Positions 1 to 10,560 are shown, numbered from the stretch's first letter. The stretch: 64,000 bases of DNA from Doryteuthis pealeii (GCA_023376005.1 CM042152.1:69518139-69582138); one strand, 5' to 3'. Numbers and translations are program-made. The notes: generated from the letters alone by a model not told the origin.

Positions 1-1941
1 AGGTCGGCCTCTCACACTCGAAAACAGTCATTTCCCCCTTGGTGTTGTAGGTAAGAAAGATATAAAACTCTCCAATCGTTTCTTGAAAAATACCTGTTAT
101 TGCCATCATAAATATATATACATATATCAGTTTGTTGTCATGGTTATTACTTGTTTCCACCCAATATACGACATGAACATAAAGTGGGGGTTCGATGTTG
201 AATAAAGAGAGTTCAATAAACAGACCCCCCACTTTTCGGCCACGTTTCCCTTTATTTATTTTTTGCAACAGTGCCTTTTTGTTGTTATTCTTTGTTTTTG
301 CGTTTTAATATTTTTCTTCGTCATTAATTTTTTTTTTTTATTTAAAAAAAGAAAGAGGCAAATTCTTTTTTTTTTTTTTTTACTACTAAATGTGAGAATT
401 GTTAACTTACATCTAGTTTCAATATTTATTTTATTAGTTCGTCCGTTTCAGTTTTTTTTTTTATATATAATTTTTTTATAACTCCAGATTATGAATTATA
501 TTTTCCTCAAATCAAGTCTTTTTTTCTTGTTTTAAATATAGACTTTAAATGAAATATATATATTTTTAAATATTATTAAACTTCTTTTAAATGAGTCTTT
601 CTTACTATCGAACCCCCACGGGACAAAAAGGGGAGGGGGGCTTGTTTCCGTTTTGTTATTTTACTCAAGAACTTTAAAGTACCCACTTTCTTGTCCGAAA
701 GAAACTAACTTTCTTATATCAAGGTTTGTTTTGAACGTGTATGCCTAAACGTGTTTTTAGGGGGTTATTCTTTTTCGACAATATACATTCAATAACAGAC
801 TCTTGTTCTACTAAATCAGTTATGTTTATATGCCATATGGCATCAAGTCTGTGGTTCCAGCTCCATTTCACCATTATTCATATCATTATCAATAGCTAAG
901 AAAGATCCTAGTGTCGTATTTTTAAATTAATTATTTGTATTTATAGTCTTGGATTAAACCATAGAAGTCTTCTTCTTTTTTTTAATTATTATTATTATTT
1001 TCTTTTTTTACACGAAATGATGTGAAATTCTTAGGCCTAGAAATTCCTTCTGTCAGTTATCATCGAAAACGCGATGACAATGAGTCCCTTTTCTTTTTTT
1101 GTTTACTAAAGTCTGTATAATGGATGGTTGTCGATAAAACCTATCCACCCGGAATTTCGAATATCTCCGTGACTGAATATGTCGATCTTTTGTCTTTATT
1201 AGAATGACAAGTGAACTCTTTTTAAAAATAATATAACTTGCCCTGCCTGTTGCGAGACAACTCCAGACTGTCTCTTTCTCCACGACACTCAGCACCTGTA
1301 CCGTTACAACAGGTGATTTTAACGAACACTTCCGATTTTTCAAGATCATAGGTCTCTTATTTTTATTTCAATTTTGCCGAACAAACAAATGTCTACCTTT
1401 TATAACCGAATAGATATTTTATTTTCGTAATCATGTGATACTTTTGTTTTCTTTTTGTATTTCGTATTTTTTTTTTTTTTCAAATAATTAAATGAATAAT
1501 TATAGAAGTCTCCTAAAGTTAATCTGCTAATAGATCCGAAATGTGTATGGAAAATAAGGAATAAAAATAACGGTATTTGTGTTTCATCACGGTAAAAATA
1601 GTAACATCTGATCTTTAAAATAACTTGGTAACTTCTGAAAGGTCACTGGAATCAAACCCGCTAATTCTTTGTGTGATTTAGCTTTTTAATAAATACTTGG
1701 CCCACACTAATAAAATCATAGATAACTAACTGATATGACCTGTATTAAAAAATGAATGAGTTTTAAAAATATAAATTAATATCTTTCTACCTGTATTTTA
1801 ATACTCGTTACCACCTGATCATGAATTTTTTTAACTAAAAAAAGGTCATGATTGACTTAAATGAACGAGATTTTGGTCAAGGTTGCTTTGATAGTAATAA
1901 TAACGAAATGACTTAAAACATGCGGGGGTGTTCGATATATC

Positions 1942-1944
<3 letters not shown>
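1..1944. other. Unrecognised A/T-rich DNA
   Basis: No repeat family shared with the rest of the window and no credible gene was recognised. Open frames of 72 and 98 codons look like chance frames: one is T-rich low-complexity sequence, the other has no recognisable motif. Bases 1-51 run into GTAG|GTAAGA, which could be an exon end with a splice donor, but there is nothing to test it against. Confidence 0.4.

Positions 1945-1980
<36 letters not shown>
1945..1980. repeat. (TA)n microsatellite
   Basis: An almost pure TA dinucleotide run. It is the first of more than 20 such tracts in the window. Others of similar length lie at 3077-3118, 9126-9165 (followed by a GA run), 11044-11100, 11243-11273, 11782-11818, 12543-12565, 14789-14823, 15125-15164, 16517-16548, 42003-42054, 42363-42412, 42496-42535 and 44828-44857. 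Confidence 0.95.
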
Positions 1981-1982
<2 letters not shown>

Positions 1983-3076
1983 CATTCTAAGAAACTAACA
2001 TTAATATTTGATTATAACCTCATGTTTTACTAGACCCTTAAAAAATAGACGAAAAATGGTCTTACAACAATATGCGTAATAATTGCTACTGACAGCGTGT
2101 ATATCAGCGAAGATCTCGTTTTTTGACAATTACATTCAATTCTATATCCAAGTTCAACAAAAATACATAAATACTCTAATTTACACAGTTGTCAACCTGT
2201 TTAGTCAGTCTTTGTACAATACTATGAAAAAACCCCAACGTAGATTTCCTTGTTTGACCAACAAAAGAGAGTCCATAAGGATCTCCTTTCCGGCCTCCAC
2301 ATCTTACCACGCAGGACGTGTTGTACACAAATTACTTAAAAAATATTTCAATTCATTAACGAAATCTTAAATTTGAATATATATTTAATTTTAATACATA
2401 ATTTTGTATAATTTTGTATTATCAAACTTAATTCATCATTTACTGGCATACATCTCTTTGTATGTAATACTCACTGACATTAAAACTAACCATCTATATT
2501 TTTACTTACTAACTATTTTATTCTTTCTTTCTTTTATACTAACGTTTTAATTGATAATCTTGATATTTAAAAGCTATTATTTTTTCCTTTAAAAAATGAT
2601 ATATATATGTATATATTATATATATCATATCAACAATAAACATATGGTTCGAATTTGTCATCGGAATCCGCTGTGAAGCGTTATTCTTCTTTGTACGAAG
2701 TGACCTCCGTGTGTGTCACTTTAAAGTTAAACTTTTTCCTAGGAATACATTCGGTTTGTCCGTAATATCTGCCTGGGTGTACTTATTTACTGAGCTTTGT
2801 TTAGTTTAGGTACAAGGTCACCAAAATTGGGCGTCCGGTAAGAAGCGGATTTGAAACTCAATGATAAAGGTTGGCGAGACCAACTTGTTAATCATAACTC
2901 CCACGACGAGACGCCCATATCTACACTACACAGGTATGGTATAGATATAAAAAGTTTTATCAAACGTAGCCTAATATCTCAATACTTAATTTAGAACGGG
3001 GCAGACATTAATGTTTTCTACAGGATGAATAATATTAACATAGTTACAAATTAGATGTCATCTCGCTAAGAAAGAT
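1981..3076. other. Unrecognised A/T-rich DNA
   Basis: No gene or dispersed family was recognised. A 95-codon frame near 2083-2370 carries no recognisable motif. A short TA-rich palindromic tract sits near 2597-2630. Confidence 0.4.
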
Positions 3077-3085
3077 TTTATATAT

Positions 3086-3118
<33 letters not shown>

Positions 3119-3307
3119 GGACCTACATGAGTCGGGTACTATCTACCTAGGTTTAACTCGAATGGTTCTTCAGGATAATTCTGACTAATATATATTCAAT
3201 AAAGCTAGCAATCTGATGAAACCCATAGGTATACACAGATACCAGTGGGCAGAAATAGATATATAACTGCAAAATGGCCAATATCTAAGCCTTTTTCTTT
3301 AGCAATA

Positions 3308-3339
<32 letters not shown>

Positions 3340-3667
3340 TCATGTATATGTAAATAAATCAAACACCATACAAGTGTGATTTCTAGTGAGTGATTTCAAA
3401 CTGGGGGTGGGTGGGGTGTAATGACATATACGTTAATAAATATCTTCGATAGGTTAATGTTTGTGACCAACCAGCTGGCAATTGTTCATACTACAAAAGG
3501 AAACATTTTTTAAAAGCCATGAAAAAAAACAAAAAAACTTGGCTATGATTTCTAGCTAAGAAAATTTCAGCTGAATGTCTATTTTATATGGTTAAACAAA
3601 AGGATAAAGATTTAGTTTAGCTAACTTGATAGAAACAATATAACAGTTTCAATCGACTTATAGTTAG

Positions 3668-4298
3668 TACCTGTTAGGGTTCTATCTATGGGTTAAATAG
3701 AAAAAAAAATGAGGTAATTTATGAGGAAGTGCGTCCCGGTCTCCTGCCTCATAAATTGCTACCCGGTGACTATTAGAATAATGACCCCAGCTACGGTGTT
3801 ACTTGAAAGAAAACAACGAACTTAGGACATTAAATGTAGTTTAGGGGAGAGGCTTCTCTTTTTTGTCATAATTCTTATTTATTTATAGAAATTTGTCATA
3901 ATTTTTGTTTATTTATCGTAATTTCTTTTATTCATGTTTGTTTAATGTCTTGTTTTTAGTTTAAATAAACAAGAATTACCACAAATTACAATAAATAAAT
4001 AAGAATTATGACAAAAAAAAGAAAGGCCCCCCCCCCTAAAATACATTTAACACCCTAAGTTGGTTGTTTTCTTTCAAGTAACACCGTAGCTGGGGTCGTT
4101 ATTTTAATAGTCACTGGGTAGCAATTTATGAGGCAGGAGACCGGGACGCACTTCCTCATAAATTACCAAAAATGTGTTTAAAAAAAAAATTGAGTACCTA
4201 TCAAGAATGAATGAAACAAAAATGTCTTCGACATAAAATAATCCAACAAGAGTTGACATGCCATAAAATACTACCAACCAACCAACCAACCAACCATT
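3668..4298 (+). mobile_element. RTP retroposon 3' end, split by a MITE
   Basis: The left part (3668-3712) and right part (4168-4298) join into the usual RTP 3' region: a segment reading CTGTTAGGGT..CTATCTATGGGTTAAATAG, an A-rich stretch, then CATAAAATAA..CCAACAAGAGTTGACATGCC and a tail of CCAA repeats. At least twelve relatives occur in the window on both strands. Most start at different internal points but share this 3' end, as 5'-truncated retroposons do. No coding sequence is visible. The two halves are separated by the palindromic MITE at 3713-4167. Confidence 0.7.
3713..4167. mobile_element. Long-TIR palindromic MITE (Merlin-like?)
   Basis: Two arms of well over 100 bp are inverted copies, with outer ends GGTAATTTATGAGGAAGTGC and its complement. 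The flanks AAAAATGA and AAAAATGT form a 7/8-matching 8-bp target duplication inside an RTP copy. A second member lies at 10069-10560 with the same ends and another 7/8 duplication. Terminal GG with an 8-bp duplication fits the Merlin superfamily better than hAT, but there is no transposase, so the class is an inference. Confidence 0.65.
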
Positions 4299-4349
4299 AC
4301 TTAAGGTGAATAAGATAATTAGAGAATTTTAATAGTGCAATTACAATGT

Positions 4350-4930
4350 ATTTTTTAGATTTTTCTGACTGTTGTCCTCATCTTTATTGTAATATACACA
4401 ACGTTTTGGCCAATGTGCACTTTCTTCAGGTGTTTGTTGCCGAACTCTGGAACCTTCTTGTTGAACTCTTATGATAATTTGTATTATTTAGATTTTTCAG
4501 ACTGCTGTCCTCATCTTTATTGTTGTATACACAAAATTTGGAAGCGCGTGGTGTAATGGTTAAAATCATGGGAAATGGACTTGTCACACCGAGTTCAAAT
4601 CCTGGACGTGGTAATTGCATTTCACTTAGTGCTAATAACTTTGAGAAAGGTATGAATCCTACTCTCCCTCCAGCTATGGGTAAATAGTAGGGCAGACTGG
4701 GCTCTTTAACTTTGGTTTGGCAACCGGTCTAGGAGAAGGAAAAACTCTGAATTTAAACCTGTTGAACTCCGCTTAAGAAATTGACCTTGTGTCACATCCT
4801 GCTCGTGTGGAGGGGTTGGTAAATAAATATATACACAAAATTTCAACCTCCAGCCTTTTTCAGGTGTTTCTCGTCTAACTCGAGAGCCTTCTCATGCCGT
4901 AATCAGGAACCTTCACAGAACTTTGAACAG
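4350..4930. mobile_element. Hammerhead-type foldback relic, split by SINE-2
   Basis: Fragments at 4350-4539 and 4844-4930 match the foldback family best seen at 56436-56752. They read on the minus strand as CCTGAAGAA..GGCC.AAAACGTTGTGTAT. Two decayed hammerhead-like motifs can be traced near 4400-4440 and 4840-4875, both with core substitutions. The element is interrupted by a SINE-2 copy with a perfect 14-bp target duplication. Confidence 0.5.
4540..4829 (+). mobile_element. SINE-2, tRNA-derived, full-length copy
   Basis: The head reads GTGGTGTAATGGTTAAAATC (A-box-like), followed by GAGTTCAAATCC (B-box-like), the internal RNA polymerase III promoter layout of tRNA-derived SINEs. The body includes GGTAAATAGTAGGGCAGACT, and the 3' end is GGAGGGGTTGGTAAATAAATAT, running into a TA-rich tail. 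It is flanked by the perfect 14-bp duplication TATACACAAAATTT (4526-4539 and 4830-4843), proving retroposition into an older foldback element. Confidence 0.85.
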
Positions 4931-5194
4931 AACACTTTAATCCATTGGAGTAGGTTCTAATCAGTCCATTAACCATGACCAGGTACAAGTTTTAAGCTAT
5001 GTTAAATATTGTATGTTATTAACACCTTGGTCAGGATTGAACCTGCAACCTACAGATGATAGTCACTTAGAACTGTATTAACCCAGCCCTTATATCTGTT
5101 GTGCCATGTGTCCAACTGGAAATCTAAATAATACAAATTATCAAGCCTTATCTCAAAAATTCAGACAAATAATATGCAATTACTATATCTGTCA

Positions 5195-5868
5195 TCATCA
5201 TCAGGTCGCGATTACTTACAGCACAGATACTCATGACTTTCTCTTGCTACCCATCCCTAATGGTTTTCACCCCTGGCAAGTGTTATGTATAGCATCAAGA
5301 ATCTGCACAGAGCTGATTGTTGTAGGTTTTTGCAGGTTGGGCCACTCCGGTGTCTCCATGTTTAGGTGTCCACAGGAGAATGTCCCTTACGAGTTCATCC
5401 TTGCTTCTCTATCAGTGTCCATTGTGTCTTGTTTGTCTTATTTTGAGGGTTTGTGTGATAAGAGGTAAGTGACCAGGCAGCTGCTGTTATGTAAAATGCT
5501 ACTTCCAGGGTGGACCATATGACCTTTAGGCACCCCTTTTTGATCTCGATTAAGAATGGACATGTTTTTCATTTACACCATCAATATCTGGTTGTTTGTT
5601 AGGGGTTAGGGTTAGGGGTTAGTTTTATAATTTAAAAAAAAAAATCTAAAAGTCGTCTGTTAAATTAACCGGATATTGACGGTATAAATGAGAAACATGT
5701 CCTTTCTTAATCGAGATCAAAAAAGAGTGCCTAAAGGTCATATGGTCCCCAGAGTTTGTTCAAGACGGCAAGCAGTATAGTTGTGTAATTCCCATATAGC
5801 TTTTTCTCCAACCATTTCATTAGAGTGCGAGTGGTGTAGCCATACAATAGCACTGACTACAGCTTGAC
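5195..5868 (-). pseudogene. LINE-A ORF2 C-terminal fragment, split by a MITE
   Basis: Read on the minus strand this matches the C-terminal part of the LINE-A open frame seen better at 20592-20921 and 28045-28335, including the equivalents of LYGCTTW, the GHCWRS region and the ISDVLLW region. It is frameshifted and stop-containing. The 3' end lies next to a CATCATCATC tract, which is the (ATG)n tail in sense orientation. A 241-bp MITE splits it at 5509-5749. It is a dead fragment. Confidence 0.7.
5509..5749. mobile_element. Palindromic MITE with telomere-like core
   Basis: Inverted arms of about 85 bp begin with GG..GACCATATGACCTTTAGG. The insertion splits LINE-A sequence that would otherwise read CTTCCAGAGTTTGTTC, and a 3-bp CAG flanks both sides as a possible target duplication. 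Between the arms lies a short TTAGGG-like run at 5598-5622. The superfamily was not identified. Confidence 0.7.
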
Positions 5869-6121
5869 CGGTTTAGCTCAGTCAATAGAGTGTCTAACTA
5901 GGAACCACAAGGTTCCGGGTTTGATATCTGTCCTCACCAACTCAGCTTATGAGTAGCACAGGGATCTGTGCAGTAAAGTGAGGAGCTGATGGTAGGTGTG
6001 ATGCTCAACCTCAGATGCCAAAAGAATCTTCTTGGTCTAGCACTAGGGAAAAGGGGATAGACTCCTTCGCTGTCTGGCTGATATGACTTTAGGCCACCCT
6101 GACAAGTTTACTTTTTACTTT
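5869..6121 (+). mobile_element. SINE-1, tRNA-derived
   Basis: The head GTTTAGCTCAGTCAATAGAG and the downstream GGTTCCGGGTTTGAT match the A and B boxes of a tRNA. The tRNA-unrelated body contains AGTAGCACAGGGATCTGTG, the phrase TCTAGCACTAG and GGGGATAGACTCC, and ends near TTTACTTTTTACTTTA. Other copies lie at 13008, 21800, 34757, 35039, 37264 and 55690, with a fragment at 50095. Confidence 0.8.
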
Positions 6122-6126
6122 ATTTA

Positions 6127-6215
6127 CAGCTTGGACATACAGCTGCTCTTTTGTGAGGTACGGCTTCCAAGATTTGTTCAAGACAGCACGTAGCATCCTT
6201 GTGTAGTTATTTCTT
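6127..6215 (-). pseudogene. LINE-A short fragment
   Basis: A short minus-strand match to the LINE-A segment that encodes the SWKQHPT..QLYG region. It follows a SINE-1 copy directly, so SINE-1 may have inserted into one LINE-A copy together with the fragment at 5195-5868. Confidence 0.5.
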
Positions 6216-6744
6216 AAGAGTTTTTTTTGTTTTGACCTATTGAGTACAAATGATTTTTAAAGAGATTTATTTCGCCCATGGACCCTGACATATACTACCA
6301 CTTTGGATCAGAGTTGACCTGAGAGTAATGGTCCATAAAATTGAGTCCTGATTCCTAAGAAAGTTGCTAATCAATACAAGTCAATTACCTCTCCAAATCT
6401 TGAAGCATATTCCTTTAAAATAATGATTGTTTATTTTATCGCTAAGATTTCTTTTGTATTTAGACTGTTTTTTTTTTGGGGGGGCGAGTTTTTTTTTGGG
6501 GGGGGCGGGGGTTCTTCACACTTTCACCAAAGGTAAATGCCAAATAACTGTAATAAAATATATTTTTTTCTTATTATTAAACATCTCCTGTGGGACAGAT
6601 TAATGTGATGTTTTCTTTTGGGAATTGCTCAAAATTTACAAGTCAGCTTTAATTGCCAAGGAGAATGTGTCATTAGAAGTTGTAGTAAAGTTATTTGGTT
6701 TAATTGCATACCAAACCTTGTGGGTTATTTAATGTCAAATCTTG
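6216..6744. other. Unrecognised DNA with a G-rich run
   Basis: No gene was recognised. T-rich then G-rich runs at about 6464-6515 form a low-complexity patch that could adopt unusual structure. Confidence 0.4.
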
Positions 6745-7170
6745 TTTTATATATACTAACAGCGGCCACCCAGTATCGCCTGGGTAGAGGGGAATTTTTA
6801 AAGTTAGTCCCGCAGATCCATTATTACTGAATCGTGAGTTGAATCCTCATGGGATGCCTCATTTAAATCCTTATGTAAAAAAAAATAGACCTTGCATTGA
6901 TCCAACTACTCTGAAAAGAAATGTTAATGTCTACTATCTAAAATATTAAATGAAAAAAAATCCATGCTGTTATCATTTAAATTTTATTTTTTAATTATCT
7001 TCACGAATATAAATCAAATCTTTATTATTTTTGCTCAAAAACCAAGCTCTGGTGATATTTAATGTATATATATATATTTACTTTGTCGTTAATTGTTTTA
7101 TTTTCGAGGTTTCCTCCGCATATACATATACACACAACTTCCCTTGATATATGTATAGATAGATAGATGT
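6745..7170 (+). repeat. DR-2 dispersed repeat
   Basis: This segment, from CCACCCAGTATCGCCTGGG through AGATCCATTATTACTGA and CTTTATTATTTTTGCTCAAA to TGTCGTTAATTGTTTTATT, recurs at 34335-34680 (+) and 45535-45925 (-). The part around 6800-6860 resembles the B-box side of SINE-3, so DR-2 may be a longer tRNA-SINE relative. Confidence 0.6.
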
Positions 7171-7172
7171 AT

Positions 7173-7438
7173 ATATGAAGAAATGTAGACAAACACAGGA
7201 TGTTACACTATCTGGAAGTTTATTATTAGTCATAATGTCAACGTTTAAACATTTCGGTTTGATTCAAAAACATCCATCATCTTTTTAACAATCAAAAATC
7301 TTTTTTCCTTTACTTATTTCATATTGTCCTGAAGAAGGTTTCTATATAAACCGAAATGTTTAAATGTTGACATTATGACTAATAATAAAATTCCATCCAG
7401 TGGAACATACTGTGTTTGTCTACATTTCTTCATATACT
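7173..7438. mobile_element. Foldback element carrying a hammerhead
   Basis: Inverted arms share GAAGAAATGTAGACAAACAC at the outer ends and GTCATAATGTCAACRTTTAA further in. The right arm contains a hammerhead motif (7320-7377, +). The left arm keeps the stem I and stem III side but has lost the CUGANGA side. Confidence 0.7.
7320..7377 (+). ncRNA. Hammerhead ribozyme motif, type I-like
   Basis: Core CTGAAGA lies at 7329-7335. Stem II is GGTTT/AAACC with one extra A, and GAAA lies at 7353-7356. Stem III can fold from ATGTTTAAATGT, with wobble pairs where C-G would be usual, and U17 is at 7368. Stem I closes as GTC/GAC plus a distal CATA/TATG block around a mismatch. The decayed stem III suggests low or no activity. 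The identification rests on pairing across the motif. Confidence 0.55.
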
Positions 7439-7550
7439 GTCAGATTGATTTACTCCCAAATGTGTGTGTGTGTATATCTATCTCTATATATATATATATA
7501 TATATAATATATTCATTTGTTGAATTTTTTAAATATAAAAGTTTTTCATA

Positions 7551-7595
7551 AGCAACCACCCAGGTTTCAGGTTATTTCACCATCGTCAGGCTGCT
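7551..7595 (-). ncRNA. Hammerhead ribozyme motif, cleavage base altered
   Basis: This is the inverted partner of the motif at 7726-7770. It has CTGACGA, stem II GGT/ACC, GAAA, stem III ACC/GGT and stem I AGCAGC/GTTGCT with one wobble. The base at position 17 is G, which the NUH rule does not allow, so this arm should not cleave. Confidence 0.65.
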
Positions 7596-7725
7596 AAATC
7601 TGGTGTTTATTTGAAGACATTTTGTGCTGTTATGTTTATGGACCACAAATTACGTCAGTTGATTATTGCGGACGCTCCATAAACATAACAGCACAAAATG
7701 TCTTCAAATAAACACCAGGAGATTT

Positions 7726-7770
7726 AGCAACCTGACGATGGTGAAATAACCTGAAACCTGGGTAGTTGCT
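7726..7770 (+). ncRNA. Hammerhead ribozyme motif, complete
   Basis: Stem I AGCAAC (7726-7731) pairs perfectly with GTTGCT (7765-7770). Core CTGACGA is at 7732-7738, stem II GGT/ACC flanks a GAAATA loop, and GAAA is at 7753-7756. Stem III is ACC/GGT with a 2-nt loop, so it may need a dimer. NUH is GTA, giving a predicted cut after 7764. Confidence 0.75.
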
Positions 7771-8311
7771 TATGAAAAACTTTTATATTTAAAAAATTCA
7801 ACAAATAAATAAAGCTCCTACAAATTTGTGGTTGAGCACTGTGATTTCTTTGTTTCATCCCAAAACAAATTTTTAAATATATATCTCTCTATATATTTAT
7901 ATATTCAAACAAATTTGATTAAGCAAAACAGAATCCTTATTATTTTCAAGTTTTTTCTTTTTTCTTTCAAGCTTCCTAATAATTCTTTTGATGTTACAAT
8001 CTTGAAAGGCATTAATGATTTCTCCAAAAGAACCATTATTGGCAAACCAAGTACTTTTGGTTCTTATCTGAACCATTATCAAGGTGTATATGTGTCAATC
8101 ATTATTAAAACTGTTTAATATTAAACTAAACAATTGTTTTGTTTTCGTCACCAAGGTGATGCTAAGCAACAGTGGCAGTTTACTTTTTTAAATATTTCTA
8201 TTAAGCTGGGCAAACGTAATTTAGAATAAAAATTGTTCTATTTTAAGTATTTTGGAATATGAATTGTTCTATCTGTCTATTTTAAACATTTTAGAATATT
8301 GTCACTAGCTA

Positions 8312-8739
8312 TCTTCTATTAATAATGGAGATTCGTTTCCGGGTTTTGTCTGTAACAAAAACTACGTCACTGCTTACATCACACTGCCTAGAATCGTCAT
8401 AAATAGAATACACTCAAAATTTGAGCATACAATGTTAGACAGTCCTCATTGGGTTTTTTAAACAAGTTTTAATAAATACATGACTGATATTATCTATCTA
8501 TCTATATATAGTTTGTTTTATTTTAATATATATTTAAAGTTATCAGAACTAAGTTTCCATTTCAATTTTTTTATTTTTTACTCCTTTAATAAATTCATTT
8601 TATTTTTTACTCCTTTAATAAATTTGATGATTTTACTTTACTTATGATACAAACTCTCTGATATTAAATTGTCAATTCCCATCCCCTCAGGCAATATATA
8701 TTTTACGTCGCCCAGAGGGCGTTTTTTTTATTTTGCTAT
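8312..8739 (+). mobile_element. Non-autonomous Helitron copy
   Basis: The 5' end reads A|TCTTCTATTAATAATGGAG, then a conserved ACTACGTCACTGCTTACATC block shared with the other three copies. Near the 3' end a perfect hairpin CGCCC-AGA-GGGCG (8709-8721) is followed by a T-rich spacer and GCTAT, where GCTAG would be expected. There are no terminal inverted repeats and no coding capacity. A shift of the 5' end to 8315 cannot be excluded. Confidence 0.7.
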
Positions 8740-8908
8740 TATATTTAATATAGTATCAATGTGTATGGTTGGCACTATTATACTTGAAGAAGCGGTAGTA
8801 ATCCAACGTACAGTGTTATTAGAAGAGTGCTCAATATCTGTGTTAGAGCATTAATCGATAAATAAATAAATAAATGTTTTAGTTTATACTTATTTGCATT
8901 GGAAAATT

Positions 8909-8950
8909 TTGCTACCATTGGTTTCTTGCTGTGTAGCAGTCATCAGGCAA
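8909..8950 (-). ncRNA. Hammerhead ribozyme motif, complete
   Basis: On the minus strand: stem I TTGC/GCAA, core CTGATGA, stem II TGCT-ACAC-AGCA behind a C/A mismatch, GAAA, stem III ACC-AAT-GGT, and NUH GTA with the predicted cut beyond 8913. It is the mirror of the motif at 9002-9043. Confidence 0.75.
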
Positions 8951-9001
8951 TGAAAGTGTTTTGAAAATGATGCAAATGATATAATTTTCAAAACACTTTC
9001 A

Positions 9002-9043
9002 TTGCCTGATGACTGCTACACAGCAAGAAACCAATGGTAGCAA
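9002..9043 (+). ncRNA. Hammerhead ribozyme motif, complete
   Basis: Stem I TTGC (9002-9005) pairs with GCAA (9040-9043). Core CTGATGA is at 9006-9012. Stem II is TGCT/AGCA with loop ACAC, and GAAA is at 9027-9030. Stem III ACC/GGT has triloop AAT. NUH is GTA, with the predicted cut after 9039. Confidence 0.78.
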
Positions 9044-9130
9044 AATTTTTCCAATGCAAATAAGTATAAACTAAAACATTTATTTATTTATCTATCTATT
9101 TAATGTTGTGTGTATGTGTGGGTGTGTGTG

Positions 9131-9161
<31 letters not shown>

Positions 9162-9596
9162 ATTTAGAGAGAGAGAGAGAGAGAAACTGAATGACAAAAC
9201 AAAGTAGTACTGGGGACATCGATGTCAACTAGTGCAGACAGAAAACTATACTGTGTATCTTGAATGCCAGGGCAATAGTGGCTTATTCGAATAGAAATAT
9301 TGCCAATGTCTCTCTTTGTGAGACTCCAGTGACAATGTCACTAATGAAATAAAAATGTTTTTATACTAAAAAGACAAGCAAACAATATCCAGCAGAAACT
9401 GATGCAAACTATGAAGATGATCTAGTGCTTCTTGCAAATACACCTGCTCAACCCAAATTTCTGCTGCATAGTCTCGAGCAGGCATCAAGAGACATTGGTC
9501 TCTATACAAACTCAGGTAAAACAGTTCTCATATTTTAATCAACAAGATTGTATCATTTGATCATTAAATGGCAAGCCTCTGAAATTAGAAGAAGTG

Positions 9597-9603
<7 letters not shown>

Positions 9604-9653
<50 letters not shown>

Positions 9654-9936
9654 CAACCCTTCTGCACGAGCAGGATGCGACAAGGTCAATTTCTTAATCA
9701 GAGTTTAACAGGTTTGAATTTAGAGTTTTCCTTCTAGGCAGGTTTCCTAACCAAGGTTGAAGAGCCCAGTCTGCCCTACTATTTAACCATAGCTGGAGGG
9801 AGTATGGTTGGATTCATACCATTCCCAAGGGTATTAGTACAATGTGAAATGCAAACAGTTTTGTCTCGGATGTGAACTCAGGTCGACGAGTCCATTTCCT
9901 ATGACTCTAACCATTATACCATGTGCCTCCATATAA
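9604..9936 (-). mobile_element. SINE-2 with long (TA)n tail inside LINE-A
   Basis: The minus-strand tRNA-like head lies near 9905-9936 (equivalent of ATGGTATAATGGTTAGAGTC). The body and 3' end run down to CCAACCC, followed by a CA then TA tract that is the expanded tail. Flanks share AGAAGTGTTCATATA on both sides, a duplication of about 15 bp that also repairs the LINE-A reading when joined. Confidence 0.8.
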
Positions 9937-10068
9937 AGAAGTGTTCATATAACTTGGGAGCAATATCTCATCTACTGAAATCAATGGCATCGTATGCATA
10001 AAAAAATGTATGGACTACTATTGACAGTTTAAGAACCATATGGAAATCTCTCTGTTAAAATAGATATA

Positions 10069-10560
10069 GGTAATTTATGAGGAAGTGCGTCCCTGTCTCC
10101 TGCCTCAAAAATTGATACCTGGTGACTATCAAAATAACAACACCAGCTCGTCGTAATTCTTGTTTATTTATCGTAATTTGTCGTAATTCTTGTTTAGATA
10201 TGAAGATGGATATATAGTTTGGAATAGACTGAGATAGATAGATAAACAAACAAAATAATATAGATAGATGAACAAATGGAGATAGATATTTTCGACAAGT
10301 AGATTTATTTGGTGGTGGGGGCGGTCGCTTCTTTTTTTGTCTTAATTCTTGTTTATTTAAATTAAAAACAAGACATTAAACAAACATGAATAAAAAAATA
10401 TCTTAGTATTTAAAGAAAATTAGATAAATATGAACAAATTGAGATAGATAGATATGAAGATGGATAGTTTTGAATAGACTGAGCTGGGTCGTTATTTCAA
10501 TAGTCACCAGGTAGCAATTTTTGAGGCAGGAGACTGGGACGCACTTCCTCATAAATTACC
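10069..10560. mobile_element. Long-TIR palindromic MITE, second copy
   Basis: It has the same ends as 3713-4167 (GGTAATTTATGAGGAAGTGC) and is flanked by TAGATATA and TAAATATA, an 8-bp duplication with one mismatch. The centre carries GATA-type simple repeats not present in the first copy. It interrupts the LINE-A fragment between its reverse-transcriptase and C-terminal parts. Confidence 0.75.

Larger units (their letters stand above)
7512..7808. mobile_element. Foldback element with two inverted hammerheads
   Basis: Near-perfect inverted arms of about 125 bp (outer ATTTGTTGAATTTTTTAAAT) surround a unique loop near 7640-7675. Each arm holds a hammerhead motif pointing toward its outer end. 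A (TA)n tract abuts the left side. No coding sequence is present. Confidence 0.8.
8862..9093. mobile_element. Perfect foldback with two hammerheads
   Basis: The arms match almost base for base over about 100 bp, around a centre near 8970-8985. Each arm carries a complete hammerhead motif in opposite orientation. The outer ends are TAAATGTTTTAGTTTATAC and its complement. A (TA)n then (GA)n tract follows at 9126-9184. Confidence 0.85.

Noticed and set aside
1..51. Possible exon end with GTAG|GTAAGA donor
   Set aside because: One frame stays open, but 51 bases at a window edge are too little to call. It would need the upstream sequence or RNA data.
1019..1040. GTGAAATTCTTA resembling an 18S rRNA phrase
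   Set aside because: Only about 12 bases match and the surrounding sequence does not, so it is chance.
3713..4167. hAT classification for the GG palindromes
   Set aside because: The 8-bp duplication fits hAT, but hAT ends usually start with C or T followed by AG. GG ends fit Merlin better. Left as a tentative call.
5106..5468. 120-codon plus-strand frame
   Set aside because: It is antisense to a LINE-A fragment and has no motif of its own.
5869..6121. Functional tRNA genes at the SINE heads
   Set aside because: A and B boxes are present, but cloverleaf pairing is poor and the head is joined to a SINE body in all copies seen.
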